Below, piece after piece: positions 6,960 through 14,711 of a stretch of 31,602 nucleotides of DNA. How positions within the stretch are numbered: the stretch's first letter is position 1; every line of letters starts with the position of its first letter. The stretch lies in NCBI GenBank assembly GCA_035456265.1, contig DATIDP010000218.1, positions 1 to 31,602 on the forward strand. The letters are read 5' to 3'. The DNA comes from DASUPK01 sp035456265. Lineage in GTDB: Bacteria > Actinomycetota > Thermoleophilia > Solirubrobacterales > 70-9. A program made the position numbers and the translations under genes. The notes under the pieces are model-generated. The model was given only the letters and a program-made list of their open reading frames with translations. It ran no database searches and had not been told where the DNA came from.

Positions 6960-8051
6960 CTAGCGGGTAGCGGCTGGTTCCCGCTCCGTCTGGGAGGGCA
7001 GCGTGTCGCTCGCGGACTCCGGGCTGTCCGGGGCCACGGTCGCTCCCGCCACCATCCCCGAGTCGACGTTGCGGGGGTGGTGACAGGCGGCCGCCTGACC
7101 GGATTCGTACTCGGCCAGGGGCGGCTCGTCCTGCGAGCAGATCTCGGTGGCCCAGGGGCAGCGGGTATGGAAGTGGCAGGCGGCGGGCGGGTCGACCGGG
7201 CTCGGCACATCGCCCTCGAGGACCAGGGGCTTCCGCTCGGCCTCCACCTTCGGGTCCGGGATCGGAACGGCCGAGAGCAGTGCCACCGAGTAGGGATGGA
7301 TCGGGCGGTCATAGAGGATCGAGGCCGGCGAACGCTCCACGATCTTGCCGAGGTACATCACGGCGATCCGATCGGAGACGTGTCGCACGACCCCCAAGTC
7401 GTGCGCGACAAAGATGTAGGAGAGATCGAACTCGTCCTGGAGGTCGTCGAGCAGGTTGATGATCTGCGCCTGAATCGAGACGTCGAGCGCGGAGACTGGC
7501 TCATCGGCGATGATCAGCTTCGGCCGCAGCGCGAGCGCCCGGGCGATCCCGATCCGCTGGCGCTGACCGCCGGAGAACTCGTGTGGGAAGCGGTTGTAGT
7601 GCTCGGGCTGCAACCCGACTCTGTCCATCAGCTGCTGGACCTCCCGGCGCAGCTGCGAGCCCGAGGCGAGTCCATGCAGGCTCAGGGGGTCGCCGATGAT
7701 CTGTCCCACCCGCTTGCGCGGATTGAGCGAGGCGTAAGGGTCCTGAAAGATCATCTGGATGTCGCGCCGGATCGGCTGCAGGTCCTTGCGCGAGAGCCCG
7801 ACGATCTCCGTGCCCCGGTACTTCACCGACCCGGAGGTCGGCTTGAGCAGCTGGATGATCGCGCGGCAGAGGGTCGACTTGCCGCACCCCGACTCGCCGA
7901 CCAGACCGAGGGTCTCTCCCTCGTGCAGCGTCAGGCTGACGTCGTCGACGGCGTGGACCGCGGCGACCTCGCGTTCGATCAGCAGCCCCTGCTTGATCGG
8001 GAAGCGCTTGACGAGGTGACTGACCTCGATGAGCGGGTCGCCCTTCGCCAT
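6960..8051 (-). CDS. oppF: Oligopeptide/dipeptide ABC importer ATPase, OppF/DppF type
   Basis: A 363-residue ATPase. Walker A GESGCGKST is at 52-60, Q-loop Q103, signature FSGGQ at 159-163, Walker B LIIADEP at 179-185 and switch His 217. The C-terminus has the oligopeptide-transporter extension with a Cys cluster (CHFHTRCPWATEIC), then a roughly 30-residue acidic/Thr-rich tail. It forms a heterodimer with OppD and powers import through OppB/OppC on the cytosolic face. The start ATG overlaps the oppD stop by one base (TGATG), so the two are coupled. The ATP-binding half is typical; substrate cannot be read from it. Confidence 0.93.
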   Translation of the reverse strand: MAKGDPLIEVSHLVKRFPIKQGLLIEREVAAVHAVDDVSLTLHEGETLGLVGESGCGKSTLCRAIIQLLKPTSGSVKYRGTEIVGLSRKDLQPIRRDIQMIFQDPYASLNPRKRVGQIIGDPLSLHGLASGSQLRREVQQLMDRVGLQPEHYNRFPHEFSGGQRQRIGIARALALRPKLIIADEPVSALDVSIQAQIINLLDDLQDEFDLSYIFVAHDLGVVRHVSDRIAVMYLGKIVERSPASILYDRPIHPYSVALLSAVPIPDPKVEAERKPLVLEGDVPSPVDPPAACHFHTRCPWATEICSQDEPPLAEYESGQAAACHHPRNVDSGMVAGATVAPDSPESASDTLPSQTEREPAATR

Positions 8052-9103
8052 CAGGCTGGCGCTCCCAGTCCGATCCTGCCCTCCACCTCACGCTTCTCGC
8101 GCTTCTCACTCGGCTCGAGCCAGCACCGGTCGGCATGCCCGTTCGCGCCCGGGAACCGCTCCTCGAGCTCCGGCAGCTCACCGCACTTCTCGAAGGCGTG
8201 TGGGCACCGCGGCCTGAATCGACAGCCCGGGGGCGGCGCGAGCAGCGACGGCGGCGCCCCTCCGATCTGCGGCAGCCGGTCGGGCGGCGGCTGATCGAGA
8301 CGGGTGAGCGAGCCCATCAGCCCCCATGTGTACGGATGCTGGGGGTCGTAGAAGATCTCGTCGAGGCTGCCCTGCTCCACGATCTGGCCCGCGTACATGA
8401 CCAGGACCCGATCGGCGACCTCGGCGATCACGCCGAGATCGTGGGTGATCAGGATCACGGCCAAGCCGCGCTCCTCGTTGAGCTGCTGAATCAATTTCAT
8501 TATCTGCGCCTGGATGGTCACATCCAGGGCGGTGGTCGGCTCGTCCGCGATCAGGATGCGGGGCTCGAGGGCGAGCGCCATCGCGATCATCGCGCGCTGT
8601 CGCATTCCGCCCGAGAACTCGTACGGGTAGTTGTCGACCCGTTCCTTCGCGTTGGGGATTCCCACCGAGGCCAGGAGCTCGACCGCTCGCTCCTTGGCCT
8701 CGTGATCCGACATCTCCTTGTGGGCCTCGAGCTGCTCGATGATCTGGTATCCGACCCGGTAAACCGGGTTGAGCGAGGTCATCGGATCCTGGAAGACCAT
8801 GGAGATCTCTCGGCCGCGAATCGACTGCAACTGCTCGTCGCTCGCGGTCACGAGGTCCGTGCCGTGAAAGCGCACGGAGCCCGAGATGGACGCGTTCGAC
8901 GAGCGCGTCAGGCCCATCAGGGTCTGGGCGGTGACGCTCTTGCCCGACCCCGACTCCCCGACGATGCCGAGAATCTCGCCGGGACGAAGGTCGAAGGAGA
9001 CCCCGTCGACAGCGTGCACGATGCCGTCCTCGGTCGCGAACCGCACGCGCATGTCCTCGACCGAGAGCGGGGACTCGGGCTGGGCACGGGCCGAGCGGTT
9101 CAC
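8051..9103 (-). CDS. oppD: Oligopeptide/dipeptide ABC importer ATPase, OppD/DppD type
   Basis: A 350-residue ATPase from GTG 9103. The open frame continues upstream, but only through oppB in another frame. The chosen GTG overlaps the oppB stop as GTGA. Walker A GESGSGKS is at 49-56, followed by the Q-loop (MVFQDPMTSLNP), signature FSGGMRQR and Walker B ILIADEPTTALD. The C-terminal Cys-rich motif (CRFRPRCPHAFEKC) is that of the OppD/DppD subfamily. The tail is Lys/Arg/Glu-rich. It partners OppF. Confidence 0.93.
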   Translation of the reverse strand: MNRSARAQPESPLSVEDMRVRFATEDGIVHAVDGVSFDLRPGEILGIVGESGSGKSVTAQTLMGLTRSSNASISGSVRFHGTDLVTASDEQLQSIRGREISMVFQDPMTSLNPVYRVGYQIIEQLEAHKEMSDHEAKERAVELLASVGIPNAKERVDNYPYEFSGGMRQRAMIAMALALEPRILIADEPTTALDVTIQAQIMKLIQQLNEERGLAVILITHDLGVIAEVADRVLVMYAGQIVEQGSLDEIFYDPQHPYTWGLMGSLTRLDQPPPDRLPQIGGAPPSLLAPPPGCRFRPRCPHAFEKCGELPELEERFPGANGHADRCWLEPSEKREKREVEGRIGLGAPA

Positions 9104-10071
9104 GTCGCCGCCTGGGTCCCGAGCCTGATCCGCGGGTCGAGGTAGGCGTAGACGATGTCGACGATGGTGTTGAGAAGCACGATGAAGAAGGCGCCGAACA
9201 TCGTCACCGCGATCAGCGGTGGCAGGTCGAGGCTGGCGACCGACTGCCCCGCATAGAGACCGACGCCTGGCAGGTTGAAGACCGTCTCGGTGAGGATGGC
9301 GCCGCCCCCGATGACCGCGCCGAAGTCGAGGCCGAAGAGGGTGATGATCGGGATCAGCGAGTTGCGGAGCACGTGCTTGAGCCGGACCTGGCGCTCCGGC
9401 AGGCCCTTGGCACGGGCGGTGCGGACGTAGTCCTCCTCCATCACATCGAGCATGTTCGAGCGGAGAAGGCGGCTGTAGAAGCCGATGAAGAGCACCGCGA
9501 GCGTGAACCAGGGCAGGATCAGGTGGTTGGCCCACTGCAGAGGATCCTCGCTGAACTTGACGTAGTCGCCGACCGGGAACAGCCCCGCCTTGAAGGCGAC
9601 GTAGTAGAGCAGCATCTCGCCGAGGAAGAAGACGGGTAACGAGATCCCGATGAGTGCCAGGATCGTCAGCGCTCTGTCCGCGGCTCTGCCCGCCTTGATC
9701 GCGCTCAGGTATCCGAAGACCACCCCGAGGGCGAACCAGATGATCCCCGCGCCGATGCAGAGCGAGAAGGTGACCGGGATCCCCTTCTTGATCTGGTCGA
9801 CGACGTTGCGCTGGTTCTGGTAGCTGACCAGATCTCCCGTGAACGTCTTCTTCATCATCGTCACGTACTGCGTGGGCAGCGGATCGTTGAAGCCCCAGTC
9901 CTCGTTGATCCTGTCGATCAACTGTTGATTCGCGTTCTTGCCGCCGATCCGCTGGGCCGGATCGGAGTTCGGGATCACGTTGAAGATCAGGAAGACGAGC
10001 ACCGAGATCGCGAACAGCACCACGACCATCCCGATCAGGCGCCGCACGATGAACTGGCCCATGCCCTCCAT
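9100..10071 (-). CDS. oppB: Oligopeptide/dipeptide ABC importer permease, OppB/DppB type
   Basis: A 323-residue integral membrane permease. TM1 is near 8-30 (RRLIGMVVVLFAISVLVFLIF), followed by the large external loop typical of OppB. Five further TM segments surround an EAA coupling loop, RTARAKGLPERQVRLKHVLRNS, that contacts the ATPases. The ATG directly follows the oppC stop (TAGATG), and a GGAG lies 6 nt upstream within the end of oppC, which supports this start over the ATG three codons later. It lies downstream of oppC, the reverse of the common B-C order. Confidence 0.93.
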   Translation of the reverse strand: MEGMGQFIVRRLIGMVVVLFAISVLVFLIFNVIPNSDPAQRIGGKNANQQLIDRINEDWGFNDPLPTQYVTMMKKTFTGDLVSYQNQRNVVDQIKKGIPVTFSLCIGAGIIWFALGVVFGYLSAIKAGRAADRALTILALIGISLPVFFLGEMLLYYVAFKAGLFPVGDYVKFSEDPLQWANHLILPWFTLAVLFIGFYSRLLRSNMLDVMEEDYVRTARAKGLPERQVRLKHVLRNSLIPIITLFGLDFGAVIGGGAILTETVFNLPGVGLYAGQSVASLDLPPLIAVTMFGAFFIVLLNTIVDIVYAYLDPRIRLGTQAAT

Positions 10072-11127
10072 CTAGTGCTCCATCCTGATCTTCGCCCGGG
10101 GGTTGAGGGCGTCGCGGAGCCCGTCGCCGAAGACGTTCAGCGCGAGGACGGTGAGGACGATCATCACGCCCGGGACGATCGTCAGGTGCGGGGCCGTCAC
10201 CAGCCGATCCTCACCGTCGGCGATCATCGTTCCCCAGGAGGCGTTCGGGGGTTTCACACCGGCGCCGAGGAACGAGAGGGCGGCCTCGAGCAGCATGTTG
10301 TTCGCGATATTGAGTGTGAAGAAGACGATGATCGTCGAGATCAGGTTGGGCAGAAGCTCCGTGAACATGATCCGGATCGGCCCCTTGCCCTGAGCGACCG
10401 CCGCCTCCACGAACTCCTTCTCACGCAGGGAAAGGACCTCGCCTCGGATCGGTCTCGCCATGTAGGGCACGTAGACGAAGCCGATGATCAGGATCGGTAT
10501 CCAGAGCGAGTCGGCCGGAACGGATAACGGCCCGATCTGCAAGCCTCCGACCGAGAGCGCGGTGCCCAGCGCGATGCCGAGGAGCAGCACGGGGAACGCC
10601 CAGATCAGATCCATCGTGCGGGAGAGAGCCGCGTCGGTGAAGCCGCCGTAGTAACCGGACACGAGACCCACCGCGACGGCGAGCAGGGTCGTGATCAGCG
10701 CTGCCATCACACCGATGTAGATCGATGTCCGGCCTCCGTACATCAGGCGGACCATCACGTCGCGGCCGTTGTCGTCCGCGCCGAGCAGGAACTTCGAGTG
10801 AAGGCCCGGCCCGATCGGGATCCCGTTCGGGGCCACCACGAAGGTCTTCTTGCCGCCGATCGTGATCTGCTCGGTGAGGTGGTTCTGGTTCGGCCCGGTA
10901 TGCGCCACGTGGTCCGCCCAGAGCGGCGCCGCCAGGCAGAAGAGGACGATCAGGACGAAGAGCACGCCGAAGGCCACCGCGATCTTGTTTCGGCGCAGCC
11001 GCAGGTAGGCCAGATACCAGGGACTGCGCCCGACGACCTCGGCCTGGTCCCCGACCGGAAGCGGGGGCTCGCCCGCTGGCGTCGCCTCCGCCGGCGGCAT
11101 TCTCGGTGTCCAGGGTTCGGTTGCCAT
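10072..11127 (-). CDS. oppC: Oligopeptide/dipeptide ABC importer permease, OppC/DppC type
   Basis: A 351-residue permease from ATG 11127. A TTG five codons upstream (11142) is in frame but overlaps the stem of the preceding hairpin. The N-terminal 35 residues are Pro/Glu-rich. They are followed by the SPWYLAYLRLRRNKIA region, TM1 and an extracytoplasmic insert ending in the family motif LLGADDNGRDV. The transport core carries an EAA loop (REKEFVEAAVAQGKGPIRIMFTE, which is the usual coupling site) and ends NVFGDGLRDALNP. It pairs with OppB. No Shine-Dalgarno is obvious; translation probably depends on read-through from oppA1 across the 73-nt gap. Confidence 0.91.
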   Translation of the reverse strand: MATEPWTPRMPPAEATPAGEPPLPVGDQAEVVGRSPWYLAYLRLRRNKIAVAFGVLFVLIVLFCLAAPLWADHVAHTGPNQNHLTEQITIGGKKTFVVAPNGIPIGPGLHSKFLLGADDNGRDVMVRLMYGGRTSIYIGVMAALITTLLAVAVGLVSGYYGGFTDAALSRTMDLIWAFPVLLLGIALGTALSVGGLQIGPLSVPADSLWIPILIIGFVYVPYMARPIRGEVLSLREKEFVEAAVAQGKGPIRIMFTELLPNLISTIIVFFTLNIANNMLLEAALSFLGAGVKPPNASWGTMIADGEDRLVTAPHLTIVPGVMIVLTVLALNVFGDGLRDALNPRAKIRMEH

Positions 11128-11141
11128 TGGGTCAGAAGACA

Positions 11142-11167
11142 AGAGAGGGGCCCTGCGGCCCCTCTCT
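11142..11167 (-). terminator. Perfect 11-bp hairpin between oppA1 and oppC (partial terminator or mRNA stabiliser)
   Basis: On the minus strand AGAGAGGGGCC-GCAG-GGCCCCTCTCT is a perfect 11-bp stem with a 4-nt loop, followed by TTGTCTTCT. A second small stem, CACGG-AGG-CCGTG, lies at 11187-11199 immediately after the oppA1 stop. The U-tract is weak, so partial termination or 3'-end protection of the binding-protein mRNA is more likely than full termination. Intercistronic hairpins after binding-protein genes are a known way to make more binding protein than permease (the malE-malF case). Confidence 0.7.
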
Positions 11168-11200
11168 CCAATAACTCTCTGTTCTACACGGCCTCCGTGA

Positions 11201-12853
11201 CTAGCCCTTCAGCTGGAAGCTGGAGTAGTCCAGGTTGAACAACAGGCTGAAGTCCACGTTGTCGAAATTGATTCGATCCGACGTGAACGTCGTGAACTTC
11301 TCGTTCCCGTAAGGAGCCCAGGCCGCCTGCTCCATGTACTTCTTGTCGAGCGCGGCGTACTGGTCCTCGACACCCGGGTCACTCAGCTGCTTGGTGTCGA
11401 GGTCGGCGATCTCCTTGTTCAGCTCGGGGATGTTCGTCTGTGAGTAGTTGTTGTTGTTGGTGGGATGGATCGAGTTACCCGACAGCAACGGCTCGAAGAA
11501 GTCGTTGGGATGCGGGTAATCCTGGAACCAATCCGCGAATCCAGTGTCCAGATCCGGGGTCTTCAGGTTCCCGATCGTCGTGAAGTAGACGTCGCCACCG
11601 ATGATCTTCAGGGTGGTGTGGAACCCGAGCTGGTTCAGCACGTCCTGGTAGTACGCGCCGATCCTCTTCCGGTCAGGTTCGTCGTCCGTCCACACGGTGA
11701 TGTCCATGTCCGACGGGTGGGCCTGGGCCAGCAGGGCCTTCGCCTTGTTCAGGTCGGGGCCCGGGTAGAGCTTGTACTCCTGGTAGCCGGGCATGCCCGG
11801 CGGCAGGATCTGCTGCGTCGGATGCAGCCGGCCGCCGAAGACGCGGTTGAGCGCCGCCGGGTCGATCGCGTAGTTGACCGCCTGGCGGACCCGCACGTCG
11901 TTGAACGGCGGCTTGGTCATGTTCATCCAGAAGTAGTACGTGTTGATCGAGTCCTGGAAGCGGAACCGATCGGAGTACTGGCTCTCGATCTGCGGCAGCA
12001 GATCCGCGGGCGGCGGATCAACCATGAAGTCGTTCTGGTTCTGCTCGATCGCGGTCGCCTGGGCCGACTGGTTCTTGTTCTGCGTGACCGTGATCTTGTC
12101 CACGTGTCCGTCCGGCACGTCGCTGGCACCCGCGGCCTGAAGCGTCTTGAACTGCGGGTTGCGCTCCAGCGTGTAGCTGTTCGGAGCGTCGACGTTGGTG
12201 ATCATGTAGGGCCCGGTCGACGGCGGCGGGGTGTTCGTCTGATCCTTGTCCAGAGGCGTGCTCCGGGGGACCGGGGCCGCGAACATCAGGCCGAGCTCAT
12301 TCTCGAACGTGCCGCTCGGCTTGAGCAGCTGGATCGTGATCTTGCCGGTCGCATCGTCGGCCTTGATGCCGCTGATCGAATCGGCCTTGCTGTTCGCGTA
12401 GTCCTCGGCGCCGACGATGTTCTCGAAGAACGGCGCCCCGCCCGAGTCCAGCTTGAACAGCCGCTGGATCGCGTAGGGGAAATCGGACGCCTTGACCGGC
12501 GTGCCGTCCGAGTACTTCACGCCCTTGCGGAGCGTCAGGGTGTAGGTCTTCCCGTCGGGGGAGATGTCCGGCAGGGACTGCGCCAGACCCGGCACGACCT
12601 TGGTGGTCTCCTCACCGTTGCCGTGCTGGTAGGTCAGCAGGGGCACGTAGACGTTCCAGAGCCCCTCCCATCCCTCGAGCGTGTAGGAGAGCTGCGGGTC
12701 GAGATAGTCGGGGAAGGAGGTCAACGTGCCGTTGATCTCACCGCCCTCGGTGCCGCTGCTGCTGCTGCTGCTGCCACCGCCGCAGGCGACCAACACCATC
12801 GCTGCCACGGCGCTCGCCAAGCTCAGAACCGCAACCTTGCGGAGCTTCCTCAC
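11201..12853 (-). CDS. oppA: Peptide ABC transporter substrate-binding lipoprotein (SBP family 5), copy 1
   Basis: A 550-residue extracytoplasmic binding protein. The start is GTG 12853, supported by AGGAGG (12866-12861) seven bases upstream; the open frame extends further but lacks support. Residues 1-24 are a lipoprotein signal with lipobox LVAC (lipidated C24), then a Gly/Ser-rich linker. The mature part has family-5 features: PDYLDPQLSYTLEG, a YTLTLRKGVKYSDGTPVKASDF region, and RQAVNYAID before a lobe hinge. It delivers peptides or similar solutes to OppBC. Paralogue OppA2 is encoded just upstream and shares motifs throughout. It has its own promoter region. Confidence 0.93.
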   Translation of the reverse strand: MRKLRKVAVLSLASAVAAMVLVACGGGSSSSSSGTEGGEINGTLTSFPDYLDPQLSYTLEGWEGLWNVYVPLLTYQHGNGEETTKVVPGLAQSLPDISPDGKTYTLTLRKGVKYSDGTPVKASDFPYAIQRLFKLDSGGAPFFENIVGAEDYANSKADSISGIKADDATGKITIQLLKPSGTFENELGLMFAAPVPRSTPLDKDQTNTPPPSTGPYMITNVDAPNSYTLERNPQFKTLQAAGASDVPDGHVDKITVTQNKNQSAQATAIEQNQNDFMVDPPPADLLPQIESQYSDRFRFQDSINTYYFWMNMTKPPFNDVRVRQAVNYAIDPAALNRVFGGRLHPTQQILPPGMPGYQEYKLYPGPDLNKAKALLAQAHPSDMDITVWTDDEPDRKRIGAYYQDVLNQLGFHTTLKIIGGDVYFTTIGNLKTPDLDTGFADWFQDYPHPNDFFEPLLSGNSIHPTNNNNYSQTNIPELNKEIADLDTKQLSDPGVEDQYAALDKKYMEQAAWAPYGNEKFTTFTSDRINFDNVDFSLLFNLDYSSFQLKG

Positions 12854-12942
12854 CCTGTGCCCTCCTGTCCTATTTCCGGATCCCAACGGGATTTTTCCTG
12901 CACCCAACCGGGAGTGATATATCGGCGTAAACGGCAAGTCAA
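12854..12942 (-). promoter_or_regulatory. oppA1 promoter, leader and Shine-Dalgarno
   Basis: On the minus strand TTGACT (12942-12937) is a good -35, with an AT-rich GATATATCAC about 15-17 bp downstream as the -10 region (12923-12914). The leader contains a short dyad ATCCC-GTT-GGGAT (12892-12880) and a strong AGGAGG (12866-12861), 7 nt before the GTG. This is the best conventional promoter plus ribosome-binding site in the window. It implies that oppA1 and the genes after it can be expressed independently of alaS-oppA2. The rest of the 172-nt gap to oppA2 (12943-13025) shows nothing recognisable. Confidence 0.6.
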
Positions 12943-13025
12943 GCATTCCTTAAGACAATGCCAACACATCGGTGCACCGCTGGCCGTCGGATACGCCCAA
13001 TCGGACCGGCTGCAGGCGACGCCGC

Positions 13026-14711
13026 TCAGCGCAGCGACCAGCTGCTCCAGTCGCTCAGAAAGAGGGGGTGGATGACCGCCGAGCTCGGGTCGATGCGCTC
13101 GGAGATCAGCTTCGGGACCTGCTGCGCGCCGATGACGGCCAGGTAGGCCTTCTTCGCCACGTACTCGTCGAGGTCGCGCCACTCGCCGGCCGCGGAGCCC
13201 AGATCCTGCGCCTGCACCAGGCTGAGCTTCTCGAGCTGCTGCTGGATGAAGAGGTCGTTGACGTGTCCGGCGTTGGGGCTGCCGGGTGGCCCGATGAAGC
13301 GCGAGTCGAGCACCGAGTAGAAGTCGATCGGGTTGGGGAAGTCGTTGAACCAGCTCGCGAACCCCGTCTGCGGTTCCACTCGCCCCTTCCCGACCCTGCC
13401 GAAGTCCTGAGCCGTCGCCACCGGCTTCGTGCGGGCGTCGAAGCCCAGGCGGTTGAGGAGCTTCGTGAAGTAGCGCGCGTAGGCCCGTTCAGGGGAGCTG
13501 TCCTGGACCCAGACGATGACGGGGGTCTCGGCGGTGCCCGATGCCTGGACCAGTTGCCGGGCGACCTTCAGGTCACCGCGGTCCTCAGCGTCGCCGTATG
13601 GGCAGGATGCGGTCGGGTGGCCCGCGATCCCCTCCGGGATCAGATAGCAGTCCGGCGCCAGGGCCGCCTTGGAGAGCTTCGCCATGTACGGCCGGTTGAG
13701 GGCGGTGATCACGGCCCTTCGCGCCAGCTCGCTGTCGAACGGCGGCTGCGCGTTGTTCAGAAAGAAGTAGAGCGTCGAGGGAACGCCGAGCATGTCGAAG
13801 CGCTTCGACCCGAGCGCCCGCGCGCGCGCCTGGACGCCGGGCGGCAGGGGGGCGCCGGGGTCGTAGCCATCCGCATGGCCGGAGATCACCTGACTCGCCG
13901 CGGCGGCCGGGCTGTGGACGACCTTGACGGCGATGCGCTCCAGGCTGCCCGCGGGAACGTCCGGGATCTCGAGGGCGTCGAAGCGGGCGTTGCGCACCAT
14001 GGTCCAGCTGCGACCCGGCTTGACATCGGTGATCCGATAGGCGCCGACCCCCGGGGGCGGAGTGGCGCTCAGATCCCGCATCGGGGTGCCGGCCGGGACC
14101 AGGCCGGTCGCCGGAAGCCCGAGCACGTTCTCGAACGCTCCCCAGGGGCGCACCAGCCGGATGCTGATCTCCCCGGTCGCATCATCGGTCTCGATGCCGG
14201 AGATCTCGCTGGCCTGGCCGCGGTCGAAGGCCTCGGCGCCTTCGATGTTGTCGGTGAGGAACCGCTTGCCGGGCCAGCCGAGCCGGATGGCGCGCTCGAT
14301 CGTGTACTCGAAGTCCCCGGCGACGACGGGCCTGCCGTTGGAGTAGGCGAGCCCCCTGCGAAGCGTCAGGCGGTAGCGGCGCCCGTCGGTAGAGATCCGG
14401 GGGAGCCGCTGGGCGAGCCCGGGGATCAGCTCCGTCCCGTCCGCCCCGCTCTTGTGGCGGTAGGTGAGCAGTGGTGTGTAGGCGATCCAGTCCGCCTGGG
14501 CGCCCTCGGGCGTGGACGCGAGCTGCGGGTCGAGGTAGTCGGGAGGGGTTGGCATGGTGACCTTCGCCGAGCCGCCGACCACCTTGTCGGAGGAGCCGCA
14601 GCCGCTGAGCAGTGCCAGAGCGGCAGCGACGATCACGACGCCCAGCCGGCCCCCCTTGTCAATCGGGTCGCTGCTCCGCTTCGCTTCCGCTGCGCCCTCG
14701 CATCTCGGCAT
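13026..14711 (-). CDS. oppA2: Peptide ABC transporter substrate-binding lipoprotein (SBP family 5), copy 2
   Basis: A 561-residue paralogue of OppA1. Both have PDYLDPQL..T.EG, TPLLTYRH..G (TYQH in OppA1), LIPGLAQ-LP-IS (VPGLAQ in OppA1), matching YTIERA and YAIQRL segments, a FADWF/FASWF-type motif and similar C-terminal ends. The lipoprotein signal has a hydrophobic core at 23-35 and lipobox LSGC (C38). ATG 14711 overlaps the alaS stop (TGATG), so translation is probably coupled to alaS. Residues 3-16, before the signal core, are encoded by a dispersed 41-bp element also found after hisS, so the N-region looks acquired. Many positions differ from OppA1, suggesting a different ligand. No ABC subunit of its own is present. 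Confidence 0.9.
   Translation of the reverse strand: MPRCEGAAEAKRSSDPIDKGGRLGVVIVAAALALLSGCGSSDKVVGGSAKVTMPTPPDYLDPQLASTPEGAQADWIAYTPLLTYRHKSGADGTELIPGLAQRLPRISTDGRRYRLTLRRGLAYSNGRPVVAGDFEYTIERAIRLGWPGKRFLTDNIEGAEAFDRGQASEISGIETDDATGEISIRLVRPWGAFENVLGLPATGLVPAGTPMRDLSATPPPGVGAYRITDVKPGRSWTMVRNARFDALEIPDVPAGSLERIAVKVVHSPAAAASQVISGHADGYDPGAPLPPGVQARARALGSKRFDMLGVPSTLYFFLNNAQPPFDSELARRAVITALNRPYMAKLSKAALAPDCYLIPEGIAGHPTASCPYGDAEDRGDLKVARQLVQASGTAETPVIVWVQDSSPERAYARYFTKLLNRLGFDARTKPVATAQDFGRVGKGRVEPQTGFASWFNDFPNPIDFYSVLDSRFIGPPGSPNAGHVNDLFIQQQLEKLSLVQAQDLGSAAGEWRDLDEYVAKKAYLAVIGAQQVPKLISERIDPSSAVIHPLFLSDWSSWSLR
14664..14704 (-). repeat. Dispersed 41-bp element, copy A (after alaS, within oppA2)
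   Basis: Aligned by eye to 23744-23784 it matches at 35 of 41 positions without gaps, and the first 13 bases (GATGCGAGGGCGC on the minus strand) are identical. It starts 7 nt beyond the alaS stop and encodes residues 3-16 of OppA2. Its function is unknown; it may be a small intergenic repeat family. Confidence 0.6.

Noticed and set aside
10826..10860. Similarity of a GGKK..VVAP string in OppC to GGKKFPVVAP in the small exported protein at 2760
   Set aside because: A few residues only, in unrelated contexts; most likely coincidence.
14656..14661. TTGACA on the minus strand near the start of oppA2
   Set aside because: No -10 at suitable distance and it lies within coding sequence.
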